Position numbers and translations under genes: made by a program. Below the pieces are notes generated by a model. That model did not search any database and was not told the origin of the DNA. It saw only the letters and a list, made by a program, of their open reading frames with translations. A DNA stretch of 64,000 bases. Origin: Leguminivora glycinivorella. Lineage: Eukaryota > Arthropoda > Insecta > Lepidoptera > Tortricidae. Positions 37,011-47,949 of the stretch are shown piece after piece. The stretch is taken from positions 17,435,916-17,499,915 of the forward strand of contig NC_062998.1 of NCBI RefSeq assembly GCF_023078275.1, written 5' to 3'. The stretch's first letter is position 1. Each line of letters starts with the position of its first letter.

Positions 37011-38072
37011 GTGGGTGATAGACGTACGAGTAGAGATGGGTAGTGAGTAAATACTCAAGAGTAAATATCGAGTAAATACTCAGTATTTACTCAAAATACC
37101 CGTATTTACTCGTTTTTACTCAAATTGGTGGGTATAAACTATTTAGCGTACTGAAATGGAAATACAAATTAGAAATATTGGTGTATTTTGTTATCGGCTA
37201 CTAAGTTAAGTAATCAAATTTATATGAATTTTATTTTAAAGACGTGCTCTCCATACATGTAACTATTTTTCACAAAAATAAAATTCAGAAATTACTAATT
37301 CTAAAATACATCATCTGATAGGTCTTTAAAAATTAATTGAATGTTTCTAAAAAAGTTTTTTAATAATATGAACAGTTTTGGAATAAAATGATAATTAAGG
37401 CCGAAATAATGTTTATACCTTTATAACTTTCGAATTCGTTGTGGGAAAAATATCCATAAACCGTCAAATTATTGCCCATATAATACAAAACACAAAACTA
37501 GTACTTTAAACGTCATCAGCTGAGCCATTTCTGAGTTTTCTTTAGAAAACCCTTAATAAAAGGTCGTAAGTGCCACTTATCTATAACATCAATTTAATTT
37601 AAGTCTCATACTTTTACTGTAAATACCTGCTTTTTTAAAACAAAACTGCTAACTGAACATTATCACTATTTTTTTCTCACAATGATTACCTCTTGTTCGA
37701 CAAACTAAGACTCCCATAAGCTTCTAATAATATAAATATCATTTAAACATGTCCACACAGTTAAAATAAACACGACTAAGTACTTAAATCTCATTTTTTA
37801 AATTATTTTTAGGTAACAGTTTCTACTCACCCAAATGAGTAAATACGAGTATTTACTCGGTGCTTTGAGTAAATTACGGGTAAATACTCAGTATTTACTC
37901 ACCCCTACCCATCTCTACGTACGAGCAAGTACGCGTACTTATGGCTCGACGACCTTTTTCGATTGTGTGTGATCCGTTCGATTGTAAGTACGCGTACTTT
38001 AAAACCGCCGCGCATAAATAGTCGTCGACGATCCAACCGGTTTGAAATCTTGCTGGTACGTCTATCACCCAC
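37011..38072. mobile_element. Outer MITE interrupted by the 37.0-37.9 kb hAT element
   Basis: The ends GTGGGTGATAGACGTAC (37,011-37,027) and GTACGTCTATCACCCAC (38,056-38,072) are exact inverted partners. Without the insert and one duplication the element is about 167 bp. The interior repeats AAGTACGCGTACTT at 37,928 and 37,986. Confidence 0.8.
37031..37917. mobile_element. Non-autonomous hAT-type element (887 bp)
   Basis: The termini TAGAGATGGGTAGTGAGTAA and ...CACCCCTACCCATCTCTA are inverted, and the subterminal regions are packed with GAGTAAATACTC and its complement. A perfect 8-bp direct repeat CGTACGAG flanks it at 37,023-37,030 and 37,918-37,925. The AT-rich interior has no transposase frame. 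Confidence 0.9.
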
Positions 38073-38309
38073 TATATTATTATGGTTCAATATTGTGAGT
38101 CCTAAAACAAATAACTATTAAACATCAAACTAGATCAAATTAATCCATTTTATAACGTTTATGATTCAAAATCGTCATTTAAACGATAAGTCAGCGAGAT
38201 TTGGGCGTCAAGTTAAAATTTGTATGAGGTTAGGTACTTTGCATTTTTATGGATAAATGCAAATTTCTCATCCGTTTTTGAAGTAAGATCAAGAGAGCGT
38301 TTGACAGTA

Positions 38310-38444
38310 AGTGCGTTTTCACATTATCCGATCCGATATCGGATGTCGGACCGATATCCCATACATTACAGGCGCCATCTTGGATTTTTTCTACTGAAAT
38401 CCTTCCGACATCCGATATCGGATCGGATAATGTGAAAACGCACT
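38310..38444. repeat. MITE with AGTGCGTTTTCACATTATCC termini
   Basis: A 135-bp near-perfect foldback. The 33-bp arms include GATCCGATATCGGAT and end GTGAAAACGCACT. Confidence 0.9.
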
Positions 38445-38445
38445 G

Positions 38446-38553
38446 AGGGTCACTTGCACCACCTACAATGGAGGCTTAACCCGAGGTTTTATATGGAATC
38501 TGACAGTTGACAGCCCACTAACCTTGAGTTAAGCGGGTGGTGCAAGTGGCCCT
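38446..38553. repeat. MITE with AGGGTCACTTGCACCAC termini
   Basis: A 108-bp foldback. The right terminus GTGGTGCAAGTGGCCCT pairs with the left one with one mismatch. It lies exactly between the two copies of the flanking MITE. Confidence 0.85.
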
Positions 38554-38554
38554 T

Positions 38555-38601
38555 AGTGCGTTTTCACATTATCCGATCCGATATCGGTGTGAAAACGCAC
38601 T
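38555..38601. repeat. Deletion derivative of the 38,310-38,444 MITE
   Basis: It retains the 5' arm (AGTGCGTTTTCACATTATCC...GATATCGG) and only the last GTGTGAAAACGCACT of the other arm, so it is 47 bp long. Confidence 0.8.
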
Positions 38602-38623
38602 TAGAGTAGTAAAAAAGTTGGTA

Positions 38624-38843
38624 AGGTACAGCGGGACAAATCTCGACTGGGGGCAATTGTAACTGATCCATTTTTTCCATTATTACACTATGGTGTTGAG
38701 TTCTACATATTATATCCACTGAACACGCCTACCATATATAACCGGTGGACACTCTATTTAATAATGCAAACATTGTCAAACATGGAAAAAATGGACCAGT
38801 TAGTTACATGTGTCCCCCAGTCGAGATTTGCTCCGCTGTACCT
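38624..38843. repeat. MITE with AGGTACAGCGGGACAAATCT termini
   Basis: A 220-bp element. The ends AGGTACAGCGGGACAAATCT and AGATTTGCTCCGCTGTACCT pair imperfectly, and the pairing continues through CGACTGGGGG / CCCCCAGTCG. Confidence 0.85.
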
Positions 38844-39643
38844 AAAAAAGTTCTGCCAAAACTTTATGCACTATGCCAATCATTAGATTTAGATTTTTAG
38901 TCTTAATTTTATTTTATTTTAGTAGATATTTATAATACTCGTATGTACTGTAATTTTTATAAGTGTAAAATGTAAAATTTAATAATATGTAAAATTAAAA
39001 AAAATATCGAGGTTGGGCTATGGGCATGCTGGGCTAGTTATGAACAATTTTAAAAAAGTGCTTGGTCGTAGAAAATGGTTATTTATGTGACTGGTGCATA
39101 ATGAGAGGCATTAAAACACGAGTATAATACCTTCAAAACTGTAATGATAATTGGCAAAAACTTTGTTTTATATTTTCGAAATTGCTTGATTCTCGAGAAT
39201 TCCCACTGATCTTAACCCAATCCTGGGAAAATGAAAACCTTTCGAACTAATCGTACTAATAACATCAATAAAAGCAAATTTGGAAACAATTTGTTTTATT
39301 TTCTATTCTTTATAAAAAGCAGGATTGGTCAGGGCCCTAAGAGGCCCTAAGATGGATTTAAGATTTAGATGTAAATGAGGGGAGGAGGGGTGACTACCAA
39401 TTTTTCATCATATATTTATTATGAAAGCTGCTAGAACAAGCTGCTTATAAACTTGGAAAAGCACTTTTTAAATATAAACTTCACTGTTTAATTACAGTCG
39501 GGTGTGTAGGTCTACAAATTGCGCTTGACTTGAACAAGAGATTTCCTTTGACAGGATTGGTCCTTATGATGGATTTAAGAAGTGAGTAAGAGTAAGAATA
39601 CTTAATCTCCTTTACCAACGTCTTTCTATTTCTATATTAAATA

Positions 39644-39822
39644 CTAGATTTTGCCCGCGGCTTCGCTCGCGTTAGAAAGAGACAAAAGTAGCCTATGACA
39701 CTCTCCATCCCTTCAACTATCTCCATTTAAAATATTACGACAATTCGTCGCTCTGTTTTGCCGTGAAGGGCGGACAAACAAACAGACACACACACTTTCC
39801 CGTTTATAATATTAGTATGGAT
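39644..39822 (+). repeat. Dispersed repeat family K, copy 3
   Basis: It runs from CTAGATTTTGCCCGCGGCTT to TAATATTAGTATGGAT and is very close to 31,400-31,580. Confidence 0.7.
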
Positions 39823-40219
39823 AAGTACCTATCTATATAATAATAAGCCAGTATCTGGATATTATGGATTAAAGAAACAATTAGCAAGACCGATTGTTTC
39901 GAACGAAATGATCCCATTTCAAAAGCCAAAACGGTTCATACTACAACACGCAACGTTCGCTACACATGCCATATATTCGCCAACATTTTGCCTGAATCTG
40001 ACACACATTCCATAAATGTTTTCGTTGTGGGTTACCCTTTATTCAGGCGGCAAAACGACGAAGTGATATCCATCGCACTCAAAGTTCGGATTGTTCCCAA
40101 GCGTTTATGCAATACCTGACTGACAGTTTACACGTTATTGTAAATTTCATTATGGTAACCAATCCGAACTTCGTATATTTTCTAGCAATTTCGTGCTTAA
40201 TAAGTACCTAGTAGAAATA

Positions 40220-40379
40220 CAGGCCCCGTAGCCGAATGGCATTTCTCCGACGCCAAACGAAAGCGATACGCCGCTGGCTCTGTCGCGCCAATACGCAAGC
40301 GCGATAGAGATAGATATCTACTAGCGCTTCGTTTCGTGAGCGTTTCGTGAGCGATTGTGCCATTCGGCTAGCCACCCTG
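40220..40379. repeat. MITE family D, copy 3
   Basis: It begins CAGGCCCCGTAGCCGAATGG and ends CCATTCGGCTAGCCACCCTG, flanked by TA on both sides. It has a short internal duplication (CGTTTCGTGAG twice). Confidence 0.8.
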
Positions 40380-41217
40380 TAGTGTATACAAACTTTTTCT
40401 AGGTAAATGATCAGTTGATCACTAAGGTTCATATTAAACTCCATCTAGATTCGGATGAATATATTACATTTCTGCTCTGAACGCGACAGTTGCTACACCG
40501 AAATTGGCATCATAGGTTCGATTAATTTAATTGTTATAACTTGACAAATCCTGTTATGGATTACTTTATTTATTTGTAAGTAGGTACCCATTTAGATATC
40601 GAAGCCTGTAGTAGCTGATTTGTTTTTTGTCCAGTTGTCATCAGAGATTAAATATTATGGCGAATAAAATAAAATGTGACTATTTGGATTGTTTTTTTTT
40701 TTTGTTGTTTAACTGTTTGTTAATGATTGCTAACAATAAGATTATTAACATAATCATTTTCCTAACACCATATTTACTAGATAAACTTATGTTCGAGTGA
40801 ACATTCATTACATTCGAATGTCTTTTTAAGATATGGGGCACAAGCTCGTAGGGTCATTGTGCTAGTTTCAGTCCACAATCCTAGATTTCTTCCTTATACT
40901 AAATAGCAAAATGTAATAAAAATATAAAAAATGCTGCTTGCGAAGTATCATTTTTATGTAGATAAATACAGAATAGAGAAAGATATAGAGATGCATGTAC
41001 CTATACATGAAGGATTGCAATAAATGCAGCAAATAAGATCTATAGTAAAATGTTGTCAAATGGACGAAAACTAGCTCCTCTGAATGAAAACTAGCACAAT
41101 AGCTAGTTTCAGCATTAAAGTTCAATTCGCGCTGCTCGACGTTACAAAAAGAAAGAAAAAATATTTAAGGCATGGGTAGGTATATTAGGTACTCGCTGTA
41201 CTGACTTATCCTACTAG

Positions 41218-41730
41218 CACAGAATATATAATAGTACAAGTACAGAAGGCCCACTGCTTTGATGTTCACGAAATGCCGCCTTTTTAAATGCCTACAAAAT
41301 GCTAACAAAGAAACGAGCCGCACGTGCGCCGCGACCGGCTATAGGGTTGCCTATGGATTAAAACGAATTAATACTCAGAAAAAATGTTATACTATTATAT
41401 TCAAATCTTGGGTACTTTCTAGGTATAGATACAGTATTTATATATTTTTATTTAAGCTCCAACATCACAAGCCTTATTCCACTTTTTCGTGGGACTTAAT
41501 TAATAGTAGATCTGTGTAAGAATGTCCTATATGGTTTTTATTTTATTCAACTAAGCATCATTAGACATTCCACACGCAAACATCGCATAAGAACCTTAAA
41601 AAAATCTCGCGACATAAAGTAGCAATAGAAAATGCGAACGTGCGTTTCGTGAGAACGCGCGCCACCCCTGAGAAGGCCGCGAACTCGCGGCCGCCAGCAT
41701 GTACTTGTAGCGCGGCGATAGAATCGCAGA
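41218..41730. repeat. Dispersed 0.5-kb segment C, copy 2
   Basis: The counterpart of 2,766-3,265 in the same orientation. Homology starts at CACAGAAT and fades after the GAGAACGCGCGCCACCCCTG block. Neighbouring sequence differs from that of copy 1. Confidence 0.7.
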
Positions 41731-42124
41731 GTGAGCCGCCCCTGCTACTAGTCGTCGGACGCAAATATTATGAGGGGAAATTTGAATATCAGTCCTCACC
41801 GTAGGTATACTTCCGAAGAAAATATGGCACAGTTTTATAGAAGCACTCTTTTGCAGAATATTTGTGAGTGTGTTTATAAAATATCCCACTTTGTCGGTTA
41901 TCATTAAGGCGAGATTTACTTGTATCTTTATATGAATAAACTGACAAAGCGGCTTTATAGCAATGGACAAAGTGGAACGTTTTCCCGTGTACACTCACAT
42001 TTATACTTCTCCGAGACATTCTTTTTGTAGCTATCAGTTTTCTTGAAGTGAGAGGAGGAGGGGAAACATTAACTACTCGGCGTGTTTAGAATAAATAGTT
42101 ATTCTTATAAACGTAATACCTATA

Positions 42125-42560
42125 AATAATAGTTATTTGTTATACAAGGGGGCAAAGTTGTATTTTAACGCCGAGTGTGGAATTGAAAAACGAGCAAGTG
42201 AAAGGATTCTATAGTTGAACCACGAGCGAAGCGAGTGGTTCGAAAATAGAATCCTGAACTTGCGAGTTTTTTGACACACGAGAAGTAAAATACATTTGCA
42301 CCCGAGTGTAACACAAAACTTTTCCCCTCACTATAGCGAGGAAACTACAACGCAAAAAATGCGTTTATCACTGCTTCCAGTAGTTCCACATGTGGTAAAT
42401 CATCTTTATTACTAGATTACCACCTACTTTTATCAATTTTAAAGCAGTTAATTTGACTTTATTCAAGGTCAAATTACTTTACCCACTAGTGGATAAAATG
42501 CGTTTTTACCCGCTGGTATTAAAGGACAAAACACGTGTTTCCGAGCTAGAGAGGGGAAAA
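42125..42560 (-). repeat. Dispersed repeat family H, full copy
   Basis: The same orientation and extent as the 30.2-kb copy. The internal frame is broken near 42,415 (ACTAGATTACCACCTAC). Confidence 0.85.
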
Positions 42561-42947
42561 AGCATTTGCTAACTTTAGCGCTTTCTATCGGATGGGATTA
42601 TAATTATTTGCCTTAAAGAAGCTGGGACTGAGACTGCTAAAATTTTATGCCGTTTTACTTTTGTTGCGGTAGTTAAGATTTTTTTTAGAATAGGTACCTT
42701 AATATAACATGATACTTAATGAATTAAAGGATTATACGTAGGACCTGAAACGAGTGTTTCAAGTTGTATTTATCTCTAAGTAGGTATATTATATTCTCAC
42801 TGCTGAGGTAAAATTAATGGGGTGCCATGCGATCTTTTATTTGTAACAAATATGATTGTACCATGCATGGATTGCAATAAACGATTGATTGATTGATGGA
42901 TATACACGAGATGAAAGTTATGTACCTCTACATCTCGTGCACTTTTA

Positions 42948-43166
42948 GGGGGCCGATTTTTGAATCTCGGCCATTCGATTTCGTGAAATTCGTTCAATAA
43001 TATCTCCACTACTAGCGATTTCAATTCTACTAACAGAATCATCATCATTCATTCATTCGGTCATTACCACTGGTTTTAAAATTACTAGCCGTCCTTTTTC
43101 AAAAATAGCATTACGTCGTTTTCCACAGACTTTCAAACGGCGTTCGAAATTCAAAAATCGATCCCC
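42948..43166. repeat. MITE with GGGGGCCGATTTTTGA terminus, diverged copy
   Basis: The left end GGGGGCCGATTTTTGAATCT and the right end TTCAAAAATCGATCCCC are imperfect inverted partners. Confidence 0.7.
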
Positions 43167-43167
43167 A

Positions 43168-43286
43168 GGGGGCCGATTTTTGAGTCTCACGGCGTTCGAA
43201 TTCAGAAAATTGTCACTGAAAATAATAGGCAATTCACCGTTTTCAACCGGTATTTTAGTGACAGTGAGACTCAAAAATCGGCCCCC
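43168..43286. repeat. MITE with GGGGGCCGATTTTTGAGTCT terminus, intact copy
   Basis: About 119 bp with ends GGGGGCCGATTTTTGAGTCT and AGACTCAAAAATCGGCCCCC as exact inverted partners. It directly abuts the diverged copy. Confidence 0.85.
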
Positions 43287-43495
43287 AGGTCCCTTGTTAC
43301 GCTCAGGATTTTAAGTTTTTGGTTGTTACTTCTCGTGAATCTATTATTAAAGCATTCGCTTGCACGGGATTCGAGTGCTTGCATATATTTTTTTCTACTC
43401 CCGAACTGTTATTCGTCATTTACAGGGTCGTGCACAGATCTTTAAAACCCTACATAAAGGTCTATTCCCCAAAGCCAGCGTCCGCCGGCTTTCCG

Positions 43496-43556
43496 CGCAT
43501 GCGCGCAGTATCGAAAAAACTGAAAACGCATTGTTTGGCTCTGTAACCATGGCAAC
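43496..43556. promoter_or_regulatory. Possible promoter: NRF1-like palindrome and RFX X-box-like motif
   Basis: GCGCATGCGC lies at 43,496-43,505, inside a CpG-rich patch. GTAACCATGGCAAC lies at 43,543-43,556. The first matches the palindromic site of NRF1/Ewg factors; the second matches the palindromic X-box of RFX factors (GTTGCCATGGTTAC on the other strand). No attached exon is identified. Confidence 0.3.
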
Positions 43557-44428
43557 GCCTTATAACGACACTGCGGGCGTGCGCGGGAAGGCTTTGCGCA
43601 GCCGAGCTGCCAGTGCAAACCTTTGAATCAAAATACAGGAAACAGTGTGAATTTCACGAAATTTATTCAAGAAAACTATTAAAAACTAAGTGCATGGTCG
43701 TAGAAAAAGTATTGTATGCAACGGTGTTTAAATGAGTCAAAAAATACTCGTGGCGTCTCAATAACAATTTTCGGCTTCGCCTCAAATTGTTACTCACGCC
43801 ACTCGTCTTTTTTGACCTCCTTTAAACGCCTGTTGCATAAAATACTATAAACAGATGCCGATTCCGTTGCGAATCTAACAAATCGTTCACCACGCATGTA
43901 CCTACGCAAATACGTACTTTTTGTATTCATATTACTAGGACTTTTTGTATTCATGGTTTCCTAGTCTCTTTTCATTGATGGAAAATTTTAATACACGTTT
44001 CTATTTTCTTATTGTTGTTGTAGAGTCAGAATGTTTAGTTGCTAAGGCTAAATTGCTAAATGCAGGCTAATATGCTAAATTAGGCACGCCGCCACAAAAT
44101 TTAAATAGAAAATTATAGATTGAGTTAAACGTTTCAGACTAACGATTTTTATAACAACTTAATGAAAATCAAATTAACCATTAAAGGTACATTTGATAGA
44201 TTAGAAGTTAGTATTAACTTGCAGGTTTCGGAACACACGTTTGCATACGTACGTGACATTTATTACCTACTTTTTTCTGAAAACTGGTAAATAAATACTA
44301 TAGTGGCGTGATAATACGTTCTGTTTCATTTCAATCGTATGAGATAAATAGTTTATAAGCAGTCGATTCCTGTACACAAGCATTACTTCTGTGGCGGGTT
44401 TCTAATGCTAAAGTGAGCAAACAACGTA

Positions 44429-44564
44429 CAGTCAACCAATTAGAATTCTAGGCCATTCTAGAAAACCCTGTCGTATTTACACCTTGCTTTATTTGTTACA
44501 GAAGTCAGTTGACTTTTACTGTGAAAGGATTCTACAATGGCCTAGGATTCAGATTGGTTGACTG
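44429..44564. repeat. MITE family F, diverged copy
   Basis: The termini CAGTCAACCAATTAGAATTC and CAGATTGGTTGACTG are flanked by TA. The interior differs from the 7-kb and 35-kb copies. Confidence 0.75.
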
Positions 44565-45073
44565 TACTTATGCGAATCGGTTAATTAATAAAATGCATCT
44601 AATTACATCGCGACTTCGTTGAGAAGAATATCTAGGCAGCCGTAGCGTTACGTAAGCACTGAACAAAGGCTGGTAATAACACTTTTACGCCAAAAATGAT
44701 TTAGGCAACGCGCTAGCAACTTATTATTAAAAAATAGGTGTGGTATGAATAGTAAAAAGATATAAGTATGAAATAATTTTAACATAATTGATAAAGAATG
44801 GTACAGGAACACAGGGAAGAATTAACTGTGGGAAATGTACATTATTTAATTTTCATGTTTAAGTAACATTTACAATATTAAAGAACAATACCAATAATAG
44901 CATTTCATACTACTTCAATGTTCAACGTACCTAATAAATTATATACATATTTTGTAGATAACTACGGTTGTAAAGTTTCATAGTCAAAAAAGTAGATACT
45001 GTTTTAAAGCTGCATAAATATAAATACTACCTATATATAAATAGGTATAGTGAGATGCTCGTAGGTATACTTA

Positions 45074-45220
45074 CCCCCTTATTCATAAATGTTCACTAAT
45101 GTTATCAAGCCGATAAAGTTCGTTTGTCCCTTTCCGAGGTATTGGTGTGATAGAAAGGAACAAACGATAACTTTTTCGGCTTTATAACTTTAGTGAACGT
45201 ATATATTATGAATCAGGGGG
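45074..45220. repeat. MITE family A, full-length copy
   Basis: The most complete family A copy. The left terminus is CCCCCTTATTCATAAATG and the right terminus is ATTATGAATCAGGGGG. The two AAGTT...CGTTTGTCCC arms are both present. Confidence 0.85.
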
Positions 45221-45237
45221 TAGGTAATAGTACATTA

Positions 45238-45462
45238 CGATACAAGTGCGTAAAAAAGGAAGTTCGAAACGAGTGGCGATAAATTAAAACACGACCGAAG
45301 GGAGTGTTTTAAATCGACACGAGTTACGAATTTCCTTTTTGCACGCGTATCGTACGACGTTTTTCAGTACAGATGACCCTCCGAAGTTTCGACCTGGCAT
45401 ATAATGAACCACTTCTCGCCCTAGTGCGTAAAAAAAACACCATCTGTACTGAAAATAAATTT
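45238..45462. repeat. Dispersed repeat family B, copy 2
   Basis: Counterpart of 1,575-1,835. It starts TACAAGTGCG and ends at CATCTGTACTGAAAA. Confidence 0.6.
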
Positions 45463-45924
45463 TAATAACATTATGGAGCCAGGACGTTTATAACGATGAG
45501 ACCTTTAATTTTAATTATTAGAACATTGACATGAAATGTTAAATGAAATCAGTAACATAATTAACCACTAGGGTATTACACTAAATGTATCACTTGACAG
45601 TGATGCCTTTTACACGTGTCGTAACCACACATGGATGCGGCTGGTGGTGGTTATCAAATCGACACACCTGTTACATTGGCATTAATGGTAATCGAAGAGG
45701 CAGTCTCCCCTACTGTGAGCGGACTTAATTAACCTATAATATTCATTATTCTTGCAGATTGATTATAGCAAATGAGAGCGCCAGAAAAAAACTCATTATA
45801 CTCAAAGTTAAGACACGTGCGCGACTTTATCCACTCCCAGTAGAGGTTAAAATACAACCGCAGCTCCCCAGGGGCGGGTAGCTTCGTAATTCATTCATTT
45901 TTATTCCGAATGAGACTCGCTTGA

Positions 45925-46530
45925 GCTGTTTGCTTGCGGAAAATCGTTACCGGCGAACGACAATCGCTATGCGGGGAATCGTCATACGCAACGCACCCAC
46001 TTACACATGATTCGCGGTCGCGTCTTCTTTACATCGCGCCACAATCGTCGGTCCCGGGGAGCGTGGTCACAGATCTAAGGACTACACGAGCACATGCACT
46101 GCGCGGATACCCGCACCGGTACCTAAGTTCTGGCGGTGATGGTAAGGCGCGGACTCGTTGGAGATGACCGGTATAGACGCCAGAGAGCCTGCGGGGCGCG
46201 GACGGACAGTGGGCCGAGGTCGCGACTCACGTCTCGCGGGACGACGGTCGCACGGAGACGAGGCGCGGCGATGCGGTACGGAGCGAGCGCTTGCACGGGC
46301 CAGTGCCGACACACGACAACCTCCGTCGCAATGACGAAGCGCCCGGGTTCGCGCGCGCGCTCTATGACGCAGCCTCCCGAATCTCTCCGATCATCTGCGA
46401 AACTCACGAAATAAGGGTGAACAAACCACCCGCGCCTCCTTTTCTCGCACGGGGAAGAGGTCAAAAGGATTTGGACTCTCTCGTAGAATTTTACGGTTCG
46501 ATCGCCCTTAGAAAACCTTGAATTCGCCAT
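45925..46530. other. GC-rich, CpG-rich island, possible promoter or first exon
   Basis: About 600 bp is much richer in G+C and CpG than its surroundings. Overlapping open frames exist on both strands, as expected from composition alone, and none resembles a known protein. It could be the promoter and 5' untranslated exon of a neighbouring gene. Confidence 0.3.
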
Positions 46531-47526
46531 CGATGTTATTTTTTTACAGGAAGCTATTTAGCATTTTGTATTTCATAATTATAAACAAAATTTGTTCATT
46601 CATCAAATCATTTAATGATCCATTTGAATTTCAATAGTATCTACATACACATATATTATATGATTAGTATCCTGAAAGATACATTTGGTATAGGTAGTTT
46701 GTGCGACTAATATCCGTTCCTAGGTCTTAAGAGAGTCAAAAAATGGAGTAGCAATCGATTTTGACAGGTACTGTGTAATAATGTCGCGCTGAAATACCTA
46801 CTGATGTAGACGGCTACATTACTGCAGGAAATATCGAAAAGGTAATTGGGTCATATGAAAGGATAGGAACATATGAAATTCAACGTACACAGCTGATGAT
46901 GTCTAAAGATGAAGAAGGTATCTAGTTAACTTTAAGTTAACTTTTGATTATATCGCATATATTATTTTTTAGCTTCCTGTTTACTATGATATTGTAGATA
47001 ACTATTTACGCCTTTTGAAAGTACGAACTACCCCGTAACCCCTGTTAATCATAGAAATTAAATTTTGACTATCGCTTAGAGACGGAATGAACGGTATGGA
47101 AGTGACATGACAACTTAGGTAAGTACCTAAACTTATTTTTTCTACTCGTCGACTTTAATCTGTCAATTAGGACACCACAGACTAAACTATAAGTGCTGAC
47201 TTTTCAGTGTTGGATAGTCTTTGACACTTAGTAAACTGTAATATTTCATTACATTTCACTTTAGTTAACTTAAAAAAAAAACAAGTTCTATACTAATTTG
47301 CGATACCTGTCAAATTTTTCTGCATCTGAAACGCATTTTTTTAATCTATCGCTTTATCGACCAATCACAGACGGTTATTACAAACAATTGGTTGCCAAGT
47401 AATTCGACATTGATACAACTGGATACAACGGTGAACGACGCCATTAACATTAATTTTAACTTGAATGATGATATTTTTCGTCCATTGATGATGAAGATGA
47501 TGACTCATAGAAAAAATATTGCATAC
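46531..47526. other. AT-rich unique DNA, nothing recognised
   Basis: No repeat family listed here and no convincing frame is seen between the GC-rich island and the Penelope-like array. From about 47,500 it enters the left arm of a foldback element. Confidence 0.5.
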
Positions 47527-47540
47527 AATAGTGATATAAT
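47527..47540 (+). repeat. Target-site duplication, left (14 bp)
   Basis: AATAGTGATATAAT directly abuts the left end of the array and is repeated exactly at 61,195-61,208. The inner five bases (ATAAT) could also be element-derived, because the internal unit reads AATAATCGATGG at this point. Confidence 0.85.
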
Positions 47541-47756
47541 CGATGGAATCAGGCGTTACTTTGCGGAAATCCATGTTAATCGTAAACTAGAACTTTCCTT
47601 TGCTAATCCGCGAATAGATAACGTGCAAGTCAATCAGTGCTAACCTGTTATAATTACTTGCGTATTTTTTACATGCAATTAATTTTCCCACCCTCCCACC
47701 GCAAAAATAAAAATAAATACGCAAATAAATATAACAACCCACCACCAAAAATACAA

Positions 47757-47801
47757 AACTCGACACGTGTTTCGCCTCTCTACGAGGCATCCTCAGGAGC
47801 T
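47757..47801 (-). ncRNA. Hammerhead-ribozyme-like motif, unit 1 pseudo-LTR
   Basis: Reading the minus strand, core CTGAGGA (C3-A9, position 7 free) is followed by one unpaired T, stem II GCCTC/GAGGC with loop GTAGA, core GAAA, a minimal helix III from the palindrome ACACGTGT, and cleavage base C17 at 47,762. Stem I is AGCTC pairing with GAGTT (one wobble). All catalytic-core positions are present. Hammerheads with very short helix III are known from Penelope-like elements. The unpaired T beside A9 is a deviation from the textbook fold. Confidence 0.8.
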
Positions 47802-47949
47802 GATGTTGACGGTCCGAAGTCCCGCAACTGACTGATCGTCCCCAGAATGGTCGGCCATATTTATACTTTGTCCACCCCCCTACCAAGCAAGTTAGATGGA
47901 AAAATTCGTAATAACGGCGATGACGCAACATTCAACTGCTCATTAAGGA

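Larger units (their letters stand above)
34444..45900. other. Repeat-rich non-coding stretch
   Basis: It is dominated by MITEs and dispersed repeats listed separately. Unassigned AT-rich intervals include about 34.6-35.5, 35.7-36.6, 38.85-39.6, 40.4-41.2, 41.75-42.1 and 43.65-44.4 kb; no gene is seen. A promoter-like motif pair is noted at 43,496-43,556. Confidence 0.4.

Noticed and set aside
46082..46530. Overlapping open frames of 76-135 codons on both strands in the GC-rich island
   Set aside because: High G+C removes stops by chance; none of the frames has family-like composition, and they conflict with one another.
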